This document shows, piece after piece, positions 29,065-37,257 of a stretch of DNA of 64,000 nucleotides. Numbering within the stretch: the stretch's first letter is position 1; each line of letters starts with the position of its first letter. This DNA is from Candidatus Phosphoribacter hodrii (GTDB lineage: Bacteria; Actinomycetota; Actinomycetes; Actinomycetales; Dermatophilaceae). The notes beneath the pieces were generated by a model. The model was not told the origin of the DNA, did not search any database, and saw nothing but the letters and a program-made list of their open reading frames with translations. Position numbers and translations under genes: made by a program. Location of the stretch: assembly GCA_016707175.1 (NCBI GenBank), contig JADJIB010000001.1, positions 1-64,000 on the forward strand. The letters run 5' to 3'.

Positions 29065-30339
29065 CTAGGGGCGAGGGTATGCCGGGAAGGCAGTGACCAA
29101 CTCGGTCACCTCCGCGCGCACCGCCTTGGAGACGGCGTGCTCGGGGTCGGCGTCGCCCTGGGTGACGGCGGTGGCGATGAGCCGGGCGATCCGACGCATC
29201 TCCTCCTCCCCCATGCCCTGAGTCGTCACACACGGAGTCCCGACCCGGATGCCCGAGGCAACGCTCGGCGGCGCGGGGTCGAAGGGGATGGCGTTCTTGT
29301 TGAGGACGATGCCGGCCGCGTCGGCCCGGGCTTCGGCGTCCTTGCCCGTCACGCCCACACCCTGCAGGTCGTGCAGCGACAAGTGGGTGTCGGTGCCACC
29401 GGTGGTCGGACGGATCCCGTGCTCACCCAACTCGGTCGCGAGGACGGCCGCGTTGCGAACGACCTGCGCGGCATACTCCGCGTATTCCGGGGTCCCGCAC
29501 TCCTTGAAGTTGACCGCCTTGGCCGCGATCGTGTGCATCTGCGGCCCGCCCTGCATCATCGGGAAGACGGCCTTGTCGATAGCGGCGGCGTGCTGCGCGG
29601 TGCAGACGATCGCGCCCGAACGGGGGCCGCGCAGCACCTTGTGGGTCGTGAAGGACACGACGTCGGCGTAGGGCACCGGGCTGGGGATCGCCTTGCCTGC
29701 GACCAGGCCGATGAAGTGCGCCGCGTCGACCCAGAAGATCGCACCGATCTCGTCGGCGATGGCGCGGAACCGCGCGAAGTCGATGAGCCGCGGGATCGCG
29801 GAGCCGCCGGCGAGGATGACCTTGGGCCGGTGCTCCTTGGCGAGGGCCTCGACCTGGTCGTAGTCGATGTCCTCGGTGTCCTTGTCGACGCCGTAGTGCA
29901 CCGCGTTGAACCACTTGCCGCTGAAGGAGACCTTGCTGCCGTGGGTGAGGTGGCCGCCGTGCGGCAGGCTCATCGCCAGGATGGTCTCGCCGGGCTTGAG
30001 GAACGCGCCGTAGACGGCCTGGTTGGCGCTGGCCCCGCTGTGCGGCTGGACGTTGGCGTGGTCGGCGCCGAAGAGCGCGGCACAACGGTCGATGGCGATC
30101 TGCTCCGCCTTGTCGACCTCGGCGCAGCCGCCGTAGTAGCGACGGCCGGGGTAGCCCTCGGCATACTTGTTGGAGAGGGTCGAGCCCAGGGCGGTGAGCA
30201 CCGCGGGGCTGGAGATGTTCTCGCTGGCGATGAGTTGCAGGCCGCCGCGGATCCGGGCGAGCTCGGACAGCAGGACGCCCGCGATGTCCGGGTCGAAGGC
30301 CGTCAGTGCGTCGAAATCGCTGCCGTAGAACTCGCTCAT
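29065..30339 (-). CDS. glyA: Serine hydroxymethyltransferase
   Basis: 424 residues, PLP enzyme converting serine and tetrahydrofolate to glycine and methylene-tetrahydrofolate. Conserved parts include LIASENISSPAVLTALGS, NKYAEGYPGRRYYGG, NVQPHSGASANQAVYGA, and the PLP-Lys region VVSFTTHKVLRGPRSGAI (about residue 235). Start ATG 30339. Upstream ATGs would read into a GC-rich spacer. It lies between sua5 and the wecA-like gene. The upstream gap carries a tandem repeat. Confidence 0.96.
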   Translation of the reverse strand: MSEFYGSDFDALTAFDPDIAGVLLSELARIRGGLQLIASENISSPAVLTALGSTLSNKYAEGYPGRRYYGGCAEVDKAEQIAIDRCAALFGADHANVQPHSGASANQAVYGAFLKPGETILAMSLPHGGHLTHGSKVSFSGKWFNAVHYGVDKDTEDIDYDQVEALAKEHRPKVILAGGSAIPRLIDFARFRAIADEIGAIFWVDAAHFIGLVAGKAIPSPVPYADVVSFTTHKVLRGPRSGAIVCTAQHAAAIDKAVFPMMQGGPQMHTIAAKAVNFKECGTPEYAEYAAQVVRNAAVLATELGEHGIRPTTGGTDTHLSLHDLQGVGVTGKDAEARADAAGIVLNKNAIPFDPAPPSVASGIRVGTPCVTTQGMGEEEMRRIARLIATAVTQGDADPEHAVSKAVRAEVTELVTAFPAYPRP

Positions 30340-30476
30340 GGGGTCTCGCTGCGCCTCTCGGGGAAGGGGGGACCGGCAAGAAGCCACTGTATGCCGTGTG
30401 CCGCACCTCCCGCCCCGTCCGCTCACGGAGCGTGGCGCGGCGGCGCGGCGCCCCGCCCCGCCCCGCCGGACCCCCA

Positions 30477-30660
30477 AAGATGACCGTGCGAGCGCTATCT
30501 CCGTGCCGAACCCCGGGATCCAGGCGGAAACATGACCATGCGAGCGCTATCTCCGGCCCCAAACCCGGCCCAGCCCCGCAAAGATGACCATGCGAGCGCT
30601 ATCTCCGGCCCCAAACCTGGCCCAGCCCAAAGATGACCATGCGATCTCCGGGCCAAGCCG
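30477..30660. repeat. Tandem repeat of about 52 bases, three and a half copies
   Basis: Units begin near 30477, 30529, 30581 and 30630. Each carries ATGACCATGCGAGCGCTATC (first copy GTG for ATG) and ends with CCCGGCCCAGCCC or a variant. The last unit lacks the AGCGCT part. The array fills the 326-base gap between sua5 (ends at 30666 on this strand) and glyA. Repeats are nearly identical in copies 2 and 3, which suggests recent duplication. No reading frame or hairpin explains it. Confidence 0.75.
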
Positions 30661-30665
30661 GGGGG

Positions 30666-31472
30666 TCAGTTGGGGCGGCGGCGGGAGCCGGCGACCTTCT
30701 TGGCCGAGCCTGGGCGACGACGCGGGTCGGCGGCCCGATCGCGCTCGGCCTGCTCTTGCTCGGTGATCTTGCGCCGTTTGGCCTGCTCGAGCGCCACACT
30801 CGCGGCGGCCTCTGCCGCAGCCTGGTCAGCGGCGGCTCGGATCGCCGCCACCACCTCGCGGATCTCGACCTCGGCGACGGCACCTTCGCGCAGCACGATC
30901 GGCTCGGCACCGGTGCAGTCGAGGATCGTCGAGGCCGGCCCACCGCTGGACGGGCCGCCGTCCAGATAGACGGTGACCGACTCCCCCAACTGGGACTGCG
31001 CCTCGGCAGCGGTGGTGGCGGGCGGCATACCGGTGCGGTTGGCGCTGGTGACCGCCATCGGACCGATCTGGTTGAGCAGCGCCAGGGCGACCGGGTCGTC
31101 CGGCATCCGCACGGCAACCGTCCCGTTGGTGTCCCCCAGGTCCCACTGCAACGACGACTGCGCCCGAAGGACCAGCGTCAAGGCCCCCGGCCAGAACCGG
31201 TCGATGAGCGCGCGCGCGTAGTCCGGCACCTCGCGAGCCAGCCCGTCGATCGTGCGCACACCGGGCACGAGCACCGGCGGCGGCATCTCTCGTCCGCGAC
31301 CTTTGGCGGCGAGCACCGCTGCGACAGCCGACGAGTCGAAGGCGTCGCATCCGATCCCATAGACCGTGTCGGTCGGCAACACCACGACCTGACCATCCCG
31401 GACTGCCTGGGCTGCTGCCGCAACACCGAGCGCCAGACCATCGGCGGCAGAGCAGTCGAACACCTCGGGCAT
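30666..31472 (-). CDS. L-threonylcarbamoyladenylate synthase (Sua5/YrdC family)
   Basis: 268 residues. Makes threonylcarbamoyl-AMP for the t6A modification of ANN-decoding tRNAs. The YrdC domain (about 5-210) contains GQVVVLPTDTVYGIGCDAF, a nucleotide-binding Lys-Arg set near AAKGRGREMPPP, RFWPGALTLVLR and PMAVTSANRTGMPPAT. The usual KR-rich loop differs slightly (GRGREMPP). The C-terminal 60 residues are a charged Ala/Arg/Glu tail, common in Actinobacteria. ATG 31472 follows TAAGGT (31480-31485) by seven bases, which suggests its own leaderless promoter inside the run of minus-strand genes. Confidence 0.92.
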   Translation of the reverse strand: MPEVFDCSAADGLALGVAAAAQAVRDGQVVVLPTDTVYGIGCDAFDSSAVAAVLAAKGRGREMPPPVLVPGVRTIDGLAREVPDYARALIDRFWPGALTLVLRAQSSLQWDLGDTNGTVAVRMPDDPVALALLNQIGPMAVTSANRTGMPPATTAAEAQSQLGESVTVYLDGGPSSGGPASTILDCTGAEPIVLREGAVAEVEIREVVAAIRAAADQAAAEAAASVALEQAKRRKITEQEQAERDRAADPRRRPGSAKKVAGSRRRPN

Positions 31473-31541
31473 GGCGCCCACCTTACGACGACCGGCGACC
31501 GTTAGGCGTTCGTCAACCAGCGCGCGAAACCCGGCGCACCC

Positions 31542-32420
31542 TCAGGCTGACCCCGCCACGAGGTCCTCGCTCACCGACCAGAGCCGGGCGGCGGCAACGT
31601 CGTACTGAGCACGCGCACTCGGCTTGGCGACCCGTGACTTGGCCAGGTACTCCCCCGTGCGCCCTACCAACTCGGGCGACGACGCGGCATACACCGAGGT
31701 GTGGGCCCCCTGCTCGGGGGACTTCATCAGCAACGCGCCCGCTCGCAGGACCAGGCCGAAGAGGCGACCGGCGTCCTCCCGAGCGAACCCGGTCCGCACC
31801 GTGCCCGGGTGCACCGAGTAGGCGGCCACGCCGGAGCCGGACAGCCGCCGCGCCAACTCGCGGGTGAACAAGATGTTGGCCAGTTTGGACTGGGCATAAG
31901 CCCGCATGCCCGCGTAACCGCGCTCCGCCTGCAGGTCGTCGAACTCGATCCGCCCGGCCCGATGGGCATCCGAGGCGACGGTGACGATCCGCGCGGGCGC
32001 GCTCCGCGCGGGCGCGCTCTCGCGCAGACGCTCCTCGAGCAGGCTGGTCAGCAGGAACGGGGCGAGGTGATTGACCGCGAAGGTCCACTCCAGACCGTCG
32101 GCGCTCACGTGCCGATCGCTCCAGTAGCCGCCGGCATTGTTGACCAGCACGTCCAGGCGGGAGTATGCCGCGAGCACTTCCGCCGCAAGCGCCCGCACCT
32201 CGCGCGGGTCGGAGAAGTCCGCGAGAAACCCGTCGGCGCCGCCCGACCCGGGTACCGCCAACACCGCCTGCACCGCTGCGGCAGTGCGCTTCTCATCGCG
32301 TCCGACGACGCCGACGCGAGCCCCGAGACCGGCGAGCGCCACCGCCGTCGCCAGGCCGATCCCGCCCGTTGCACCGGTCACGAGCGCGGTCTGACCGGAC
32401 ATCGGCAGGTTTGAGGTCAT
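31542..32420 (-). CDS. Short-chain dehydrogenase/reductase
   Basis: 292 residues. Rossmann-type oxidoreductase with LVTGATGGIGLATAVALA for NAD(P) (about 13-30), DVLVNNAGGYW (about 88-98), a catalytic Ser in IVTVASDAHRAG and the Y-x-x-x-K motif in MRAYAQSKLANILFTREL (about 170). Closest in style to retinol/WW-domain-type reductases, and the substrate is unknown. It sits between prmC and sua5, which are neighbours in many Actinobacteria, so it looks like a local insertion. No indel. Confidence 0.88.
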   Translation of the reverse strand: MTSNLPMSGQTALVTGATGGIGLATAVALAGLGARVGVVGRDEKRTAAAVQAVLAVPGSGGADGFLADFSDPREVRALAAEVLAAYSRLDVLVNNAGGYWSDRHVSADGLEWTFAVNHLAPFLLTSLLEERLRESAPARSAPARIVTVASDAHRAGRIEFDDLQAERGYAGMRAYAQSKLANILFTRELARRLSGSGVAAYSVHPGTVRTGFAREDAGRLFGLVLRAGALLMKSPEQGAHTSVYAASSPELVGRTGEYLAKSRVAKPSARAQYDVAAARLWSVSEDLVAGSA

Positions 32421-32515
32421 GGGCGGAGCACATCACGGCCCGGATCGGTCTGTCGAACGGCGCCGACGAAAGCGAACCGATGAGGGGCGCGCCGAGCGGC
32501 CTAGCGACGGGCGGT

Positions 32516-33434
32516 CTAGCGACGGGCGACGACCACCCGGGGGCGGCCGGTGAGGTCGGCGTGATCGGCAGCGTCCCGCCACGACCCGGTCGCCGCGAGC
32601 GCCCGCAGGATCGCCGGGCCTTGGACGTCGGCATGCTCCATGACGAGGACTCCGCCGGGGCGCAGCAGCGCGGCGGCCCGCGCGGCCATCGCGAGCGGGA
32701 GCGCGAGCCCGTCGGCACTTCCGCCATAGAGCGCCAGCGCAGGATCGTGGTCGCGCACCTCGGGGTCGACGGGCACCTGGTCGTCGGGGATGTAGGGCGG
32801 GTTGCACGTCACCACATCGACGGTCCCGACCAACTCGGGGTATGCCGTCCGCGCATCTCCCAAGTCCACCTGGACATCGAGGCCGAGCCGGTCGCGATTG
32901 GCAACAGCCCAGGCGTGCGCCAAAGGGGTCTGCCTCGATGGCTCGAACGACCAGATCAGGGCGTTCGGCCTTGAGCGAGAAGGCGATTGCCCCCGAGCCG
33001 GTACACAGGTCGACCACCGTCGCCGGCCCATCGGCCCCGCCGGCCCCGACAGTCGTCGCCCTGTTGCCCGGGCCAACTGGGTCGCCCGCCCCATCACTGC
33101 CGACAGCGTCGATGGCGTCCAGCGCGAGTGAGACGAGCGTCTCGGTCTCCGGACGCGGGACGAACACCCCCGGCCCAACCCTGAGGGTCAGCCCCCGGAA
33201 GTGCGCCTCTCCCGTGAGGTGCTGCAGCGGGACCCGCCGGGCGCGCTCGGCGACGAGGGCGGCATACTCCGGCGGGACCTCGACCCCGCCGACGATGAGC
33301 AGCCGACGGGCTTCGCTCACCTCGACGCCGAGGGCATGCGCGGCCAGGACCAGCGCGTCGACCGGGGCCGACGCGACGCCCGCCTCGGCAAGCACGTGGG
33401 TCGCTTCCCGGACCGCCTCGCGCAGCGAGGTCAT
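32516..33434 (-). CDS. prmC: Release factor glutamine methyltransferase PrmC (one frameshift)
   Basis: Methylates the Gln of the GGQ motif of release factors 1 and 2. About 306 residues when corrected. The N-terminal helical domain (SLREAVREATHVLAEAGVAS, QHLTGEAHFRGLTLRVGPGV) leads into the SAM site FVPRPETETLV and VVDLCTGSGAIAFSLK. Near 32930 one extra base, probably in the AAAGGGG run, changes frame. The other frame gives LAHAWAVANRDRLG, VDVVTCNPPYIPDDQVPVDP with the catalytic NPPY, and ends RPRVVVARR. Since the gene is near-essential and its substrate gene prfA is eight bases upstream, a sequencing insertion is likely. Confidence 0.88.
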
Positions 33435-33441
33435 GCGCCGG

Positions 33442-34566
33442 TCACGAGCGGCCGACCTCGCCGGCGCCGGCCATCCGCTCGACCTCGTCGGCATCCATGC
33501 ACGACTGGATGACCGCATCGAGCTCGCCGTCGAGGACGACGTCGAGGTTGTAGGCCTTGAACCCGGTGCGGTGATCGGCGATCCGGTTCTCGGGGAAGTT
33601 GTAGGTGCGGATCCGCTCGGAGCGGTCGACGGTGCGGACCTGGCTGCGGCGCGCCGCCGACGCCGTCGCCTCGGCGGCCTCGCGGGCGGCCTGACGCAGT
33701 CGGGCCTTGAGCACCCGCAGCGCCGACTCCTTGTTCTGCAGCTGGGACTTCTCGTTCTGGCACGACACGACCACACCGGTCGGCAGGTGGGTGATCCGCA
33801 CCGCCGAGTCGGTCGTGTTGACCGACTGCCCGCCGGGGCCGCTGGAGCGGTAGACGTCGATCCGCAGGTCGGCCGGCGCGATCTCGACCTCGTCGTCACC
33901 CTCGTCGATGTCAGGCATGACGAGCACCCCGGCAGCCGAGGTATGGATGCGCCCCTGGCTCTCGGTGACGGGGACCCGCTGGACCCGATGCACGCCGCCC
34001 TCAAACTTCAACCGCGCCCACGGCGCTTCGCCGATGTCGGGAGTTCCCTTGGCGCGCAATGCGATTCGCGCCTCTTTGACGCCTCCGAGATCGGACTGCG
34101 TCTCGTCGAGCACCTCGGTCTTCCAACCGCGACGCTCGGCATACCGCAGGTACATCCGCAGCAGGTCACCGGCGAACAGGGCCGACTCATCCCCGCCCTC
34201 CCCCGCCTTGACCTCGAGGATCGCGTCCCGGTCGTCGTCGGGATCGCGCGGCAGCAGGAGGGTGTGCAGGCGGCTCTGGGCCAGCGCCGAGACCGCCTCG
34301 ATCGCCGGCAGTTCCGCCGCGAAGTCCGGGTCCTCACCGGCGAGTTCGTGAGCCGCCGCCAGATCCGCGCGCGCCGCCGCGAGCGCCCGGTATGCCGCGA
34401 CGACCGGGCCGAGCGCGGCATACCTCTTGGTCGTGCGGCGCAGCGCGCTCTGGTCGGCGTGCAACTCCGGGTCGGCCATCGAGCGTTCCAGCTCGGCGTG
34501 CTCGGCGACGAGCGGCGCCGCCGAGGCGAGCAGTGCGTGCGCCGCCTCAGTGGTGTGATCGCTCAT
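33442..34566 (-). CDS. prfA: Peptide chain release factor 1
   Basis: 374 residues. Recognises UAA and UAG. GGQ peptidyl-hydrolysis motif in YRSSGPGGQSVNTTDSAVR (about residue 245), KAGEGGDESALFAGDLLRMY (about 120), and HRVQRVP near 200. Anticodon-like tripeptide region EAPWARLKFEGGVHRVQ. Starts at ATG 34566 and lies between rpmE and prmC. The copy pair of the dispersed word at 34390 and 34417 is inverted and lies inside this coding sequence. Confidence 0.97.
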   Translation of the reverse strand: MSDHTTEAAHALLASAAPLVAEHAELERSMADPELHADQSALRRTTKRYAALGPVVAAYRALAAARADLAAAHELAGEDPDFAAELPAIEAVSALAQSRLHTLLLPRDPDDDRDAILEVKAGEGGDESALFAGDLLRMYLRYAERRGWKTEVLDETQSDLGGVKEARIALRAKGTPDIGEAPWARLKFEGGVHRVQRVPVTESQGRIHTSAAGVLVMPDIDEGDDEVEIAPADLRIDVYRSSGPGGQSVNTTDSAVRITHLPTGVVVSCQNEKSQLQNKESALRVLKARLRQAAREAAEATASAARRSQVRTVDRSERIRTYNFPENRIADHRTGFKAYNLDVVLDGELDAVIQSCMDADEVERMAGAGEVGRS

Positions 34567-34696
34567 CGCAGGCTCCGATCCGGTCAGTCAGTGGCTCAGG
34601 CGGCACGCGGACACACCGCCGCAGGAACACGAACGCCGGCCCCGCGGCATACCCTCCGCGTGGTGCGGGGGATGCGCCGGGCCGGCGGACGGGACG

Positions 34697-34915
34697 CTAC
34701 TTGGTGGCAGCCTTCTTGCCGTAACGCGCCTCGAAGCGCGCCACGCGGCCACCGGTGTCGAGGATCTTCTGCTTGCCCGTGTAGAACGGGTGGCAGGCCG
34801 CGCACACGTCGGCGTGGATGACGCCGTTCTTGGCGGTGCTGCGGGTGACGAACGTGTTGCCGCAGGTGCAGGTCACCTGGGTCTCCCCGTAGGCGGGGTG
34901 GATGTCCTTCTTCAC
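34697..34915 (-). CDS. rpmE: 50S ribosomal protein L31
   Basis: 72 residues. Starts MKKDIHPAYGETQVTCTCGN. Cys residues in TCTCGNTF and DVCAACHPFYTGKQK make this the zinc-binding (C+) type. Ends RFEARYGKKAATK. RBS-like GAGAACC precedes ATG 34915. In many Actinobacteria rpmE follows rho directly, but here a plus-strand block of three genes intervenes. Confidence 0.97.
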   Translation of the reverse strand: MKKDIHPAYGETQVTCTCGNTFVTRSTAKNGVIHADVCAACHPFYTGKQKILDTGGRVARFEARYGKKAATK

Positions 34916-35132
34916 GGTTCTCTCCTTGTCGGTGATGGCGCCGGGTCGGCTGGGTCGTGCCTTGGTATGCCGTGAACCGGGCCGAGGGTCAAGTGTGCCA
35001 GACCCCAGACGGGTGACCTAACGCGGCGTTGCGCTGCGGCATTCCCGCAGCCTGGCGAGCGACGCGTGAGGGACCCGTGAGGGACCGCTGAGGGAGGCGT
35101 GAGGAACCCGCGAGGGACTACCGTGGGGCGCC

Positions 35133-35777
35133 GTGACCCGATGGATCGACGTGGCCCACGACGTGTTCGTGCTCGCCGGCGTCCTGGCCTTCGCGATGTC
35201 CGGCGCGCTGCAGGCGGTCGGTCGGCGGATGGACGTCGTCGGCATCTGCTCGCTCGGCGTGGTCACCGCCGTCGGGGGAGGGATCCTGCGCGACCTGCTC
35301 ATCGGCGCGGTGCCTCCGGCCGCCCTCACCGACTGGACCCTGGTTCCGGTGGCGTTAGTCGGCTCCCTCATCGTCTTCTGGTCACACGGTCGGTGGACGG
35401 TGCCGAGGCGGCCGATGCTCGTCCTGGATGCCCTCGGGCTGGGGCTGTTCTGTGTCGAGGGGACCGTCAAGGCGCTGGGTTTCGGGCTCAATCCCTATGC
35501 CTCCGCCGTGGTCGGCATGCTCACCGGGGTCGGCGGTGGCGTCATCCGGGACGTGTTGGCCGGACAGATCCCGTCCGTGTTCCGCCACGGGTCCCGGCTC
35601 TATGTCATCCCGGCCTTGGCCGGCGGTGGGATCACGGCCGCGCTGTGGAGTGCGGGGCACTTCTCGTTGCTCGCCCTGCTGGCCGTCGCTGCGACCGTGT
35701 CGGCCATCCGGATCGCCTCGCTGCGCTTCCGGTGGCGGGCTGCCAGCCCCCGGGACCTCGACCTCGACGTGGGGTGA
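35133..35777 (+). CDS. TRIC/UPF0126 (YicG) family channel-like membrane protein
   Basis: 214 residues with seven hydrophobic stretches arranged as two repeats. Each repeat contains a Gly-rich half helix, TAVGGGILRDLLIGAVP (about 50-66) and TGVGGGVIRDVLAGQIP (about 135-151), the hallmark of prokaryotic trimeric intracellular cation channels. Likely a K+/Na+ channel or anion/glycine-related exporter, and function in bacteria is not settled. GTG 35133 lies eight bases after TACCGT (35119-35124), which may be a leaderless -10. A run of small GTGGGGT repeats follows the stop. Confidence 0.88.
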   Translation: MTRWIDVAHDVFVLAGVLAFAMSGALQAVGRRMDVVGICSLGVVTAVGGGILRDLLIGAVPPAALTDWTLVPVALVGSLIVFWSHGRWTVPRRPMLVLDALGLGLFCVEGTVKALGFGLNPYASAVVGMLTGVGGGVIRDVLAGQIPSVFRHGSRLYVIPALAGGGITAALWSAGHFSLLALLAVAATVSAIRIASLRFRWRAASPRDLDLDVG

Positions 35778-35852
35778 CATCCGTGGGGTTGACATACGTG
35801 GGGTGACCGTCGGGGGTGCCACAGGTCACCCCCTAAGTTACGCGACCGTAGG

Positions 35853-35890
35853 TACAGTGAAGAGATGCTGACGTCAGCATCCCGGTCATG
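35853..35890 (+). promoter_or_regulatory. Leaderless promoter, 18-base palindrome and 8-codon upstream ORF
   Basis: TACAGT (35853-35858) is six bases before an ATG at 35865. From that ATG the frame reads MLTSASRS and stops with TGA at 35889, overlapping the hydrolase ATG (35888) as ATGA. The same bases form a perfect palindrome, GATGCTGACGTCAGCATC, at 35864-35881, so the start of the mini-ORF is also a candidate operator. Alternatively a one-base deletion hides a longer N-terminus of the hydrolase, which is plausible given other indels here. Confidence 0.55.
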
Positions 35891-37036
35891 ACCCCCGACG
35901 AGGCGCGCGACATCGCCCGGCTCGGCGGACGCGCTGCCACGGGCATCGCCGGCCTCGTGGAGCACACTCACCACGGCATCACCGAACGGGTCTACCGCAC
36001 GGTGGGCCGCCTGACCGGTGGGGCGAGCCGGCCGATCCACGTGACCCACGACCTGGTGGCACGGCATACCTTCTTCTGGGTGCAGCGGGGGCTGGAAGCG
36101 GGCGCCTGGGCAGCGCAGGTCATCGCGGCTCGCGCCATGGGCGGGGAACGCAGCAGCCGCAGCGGCTTGGATGGCGTGAGGGCGCAGCTGGCCCTGGGCA
36201 TCGTCAACGGGGTCACCGGCGACCGACTGGCCGCAGACGCCTCGACGTTGGCGATCCCCATGAGCCTGCGACACGAGGGCCGCAATGTCGCGCCGACTGC
36301 GGAGGGGCTGCGCGCGGCATACGGGATGGGCCATGAGCGGATCGTCGTCTTCGTCCACGGCCTGGTCGAGACCGAGCACGCCTGGCGATTCCGCTCGCGG
36401 CAGCGGTGGGGCGAGGCGGGCGTGAGCTACGCCTCGCAACTCGCGGCGGACACCGATTGGGTGCCGCTGATGGTGCGCTACAACTCTGGTGCCCCGATCC
36501 CGGCGAATGCCGACGCCTTCGCCGATCTGCTGGGCGAGGTGGTTCGGTGCTGGCCAGGCGGCCTGCGCGAGGTGGTCATCGTCGGGCATTCGATGGGTGG
36601 CCTTGTGGCGTTGCGGGCCCTCGCGCACGGCGATGCCGCCTGGACCCGCGCGGTGCGAGCCGTCATCACCGTGGGCAGCCCTCGCGAGGGCGCGCCACTG
36701 GAACGCTTCGCGGTCGTCGCGGAGGAGGTCGCCGAGAGCAGCGGCCACGGACGGTGGTTCGGCGGGTTGGTTGGGATGCGCAGCGACGGGATCCGTGACC
36801 TCCGCCACCCGATCGACCACCCGCCCCTGCCGGACTGGGTGCAGGAGTATGCCGTCCTCGCCACGCTCACGCCCGACTCCTGGCACCCGGCCGTCCCGCG
36901 GGTTGGTGACGGTCTGGTGCCGGTGCCAGCCGACCCGTCCGAGCACACCGTGGTCGTGACCGGCCTGCACCACCTGGACCTGCTCAACCACCCGAGTGTC
37001 TATGCCCAGTTGCGAGCCTGGCTCGATCCTGAGTGA
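35888..37036 (+). CDS. Alpha/beta-fold hydrolase
   Basis: 382 residues. The first 150 residues are Ala/Arg-rich and unrelated to the hydrolase core. The core has IVVFVHGLVETEHAW (oxyanion loop, about 155), the nucleophile elbow VIVGHSMGGLVALRAL with Ser near residue 237, an acidic residue near GDGLVPVPAD and a final His in VVTGLHHLDLLNHP (about 360). That is a complete triad in the expected order. It resembles actinobacterial lipase/PGAP1-like hydrolases of unknown substrate. The start overlaps a possible leader ORF. A copy of the dispersed word codes RHTF at 36063. Confidence 0.85.
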   Translation: MTPDEARDIARLGGRAATGIAGLVEHTHHGITERVYRTVGRLTGGASRPIHVTHDLVARHTFFWVQRGLEAGAWAAQVIAARAMGGERSSRSGLDGVRAQLALGIVNGVTGDRLAADASTLAIPMSLRHEGRNVAPTAEGLRAAYGMGHERIVVFVHGLVETEHAWRFRSRQRWGEAGVSYASQLAADTDWVPLMVRYNSGAPIPANADAFADLLGEVVRCWPGGLREVVIVGHSMGGLVALRALAHGDAAWTRAVRAVITVGSPREGAPLERFAVVAEEVAESSGHGRWFGGLVGMRSDGIRDLRHPIDHPPLPDWVQEYAVLATLTPDSWHPAVPRVGDGLVPVPADPSEHTVVVTGLHHLDLLNHPSVYAQLRAWLDPE

Positions 37037-37084
37037 GGGCCGGTGGGGCGGGCCACTTCAGCGGGTGCGCTTCGGGCCGAAACT

Positions 37085-37157
37085 CGGGCAACTCGACACT
37101 CGCGGGGTTGCCACGCCTCACCCAGGCTGACCCGGTCGGGCAACTCGACACTCGCGG
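37085..37157 (+). repeat. Two direct copies of CGGGCAACTCGACACTCGCGG, 52 bases apart (upstream side)
   Basis: The 21-base unit, given here as CGGGCAACTCGACACTCGCG plus G, starts at 37085 and 37137 with identical sequence. It lies in the 221-base gap between the hydrolase stop and the DUF559 start (37258). The same AACTCGACACTCGC core returns three times on the other side of that gene. No gene is seen in the gap. Confidence 0.75.
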
Positions 37158-37257
37158 CCTTTCACCGGTCGGCCCCTCTGGCCCAGCCTGACGCGGCCTG
37201 GTGGCACCCTGTGGATAACCTCTGCAGAACAACCGCCCGAGGCGGCACAGTGCCGCT

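Noticed and set aside
30477..30660. CRISPR array
   Set aside because: Units are adjacent with no unique spacers, too few, and no cas genes are present. The same applies to the 37-38 kb repeats.
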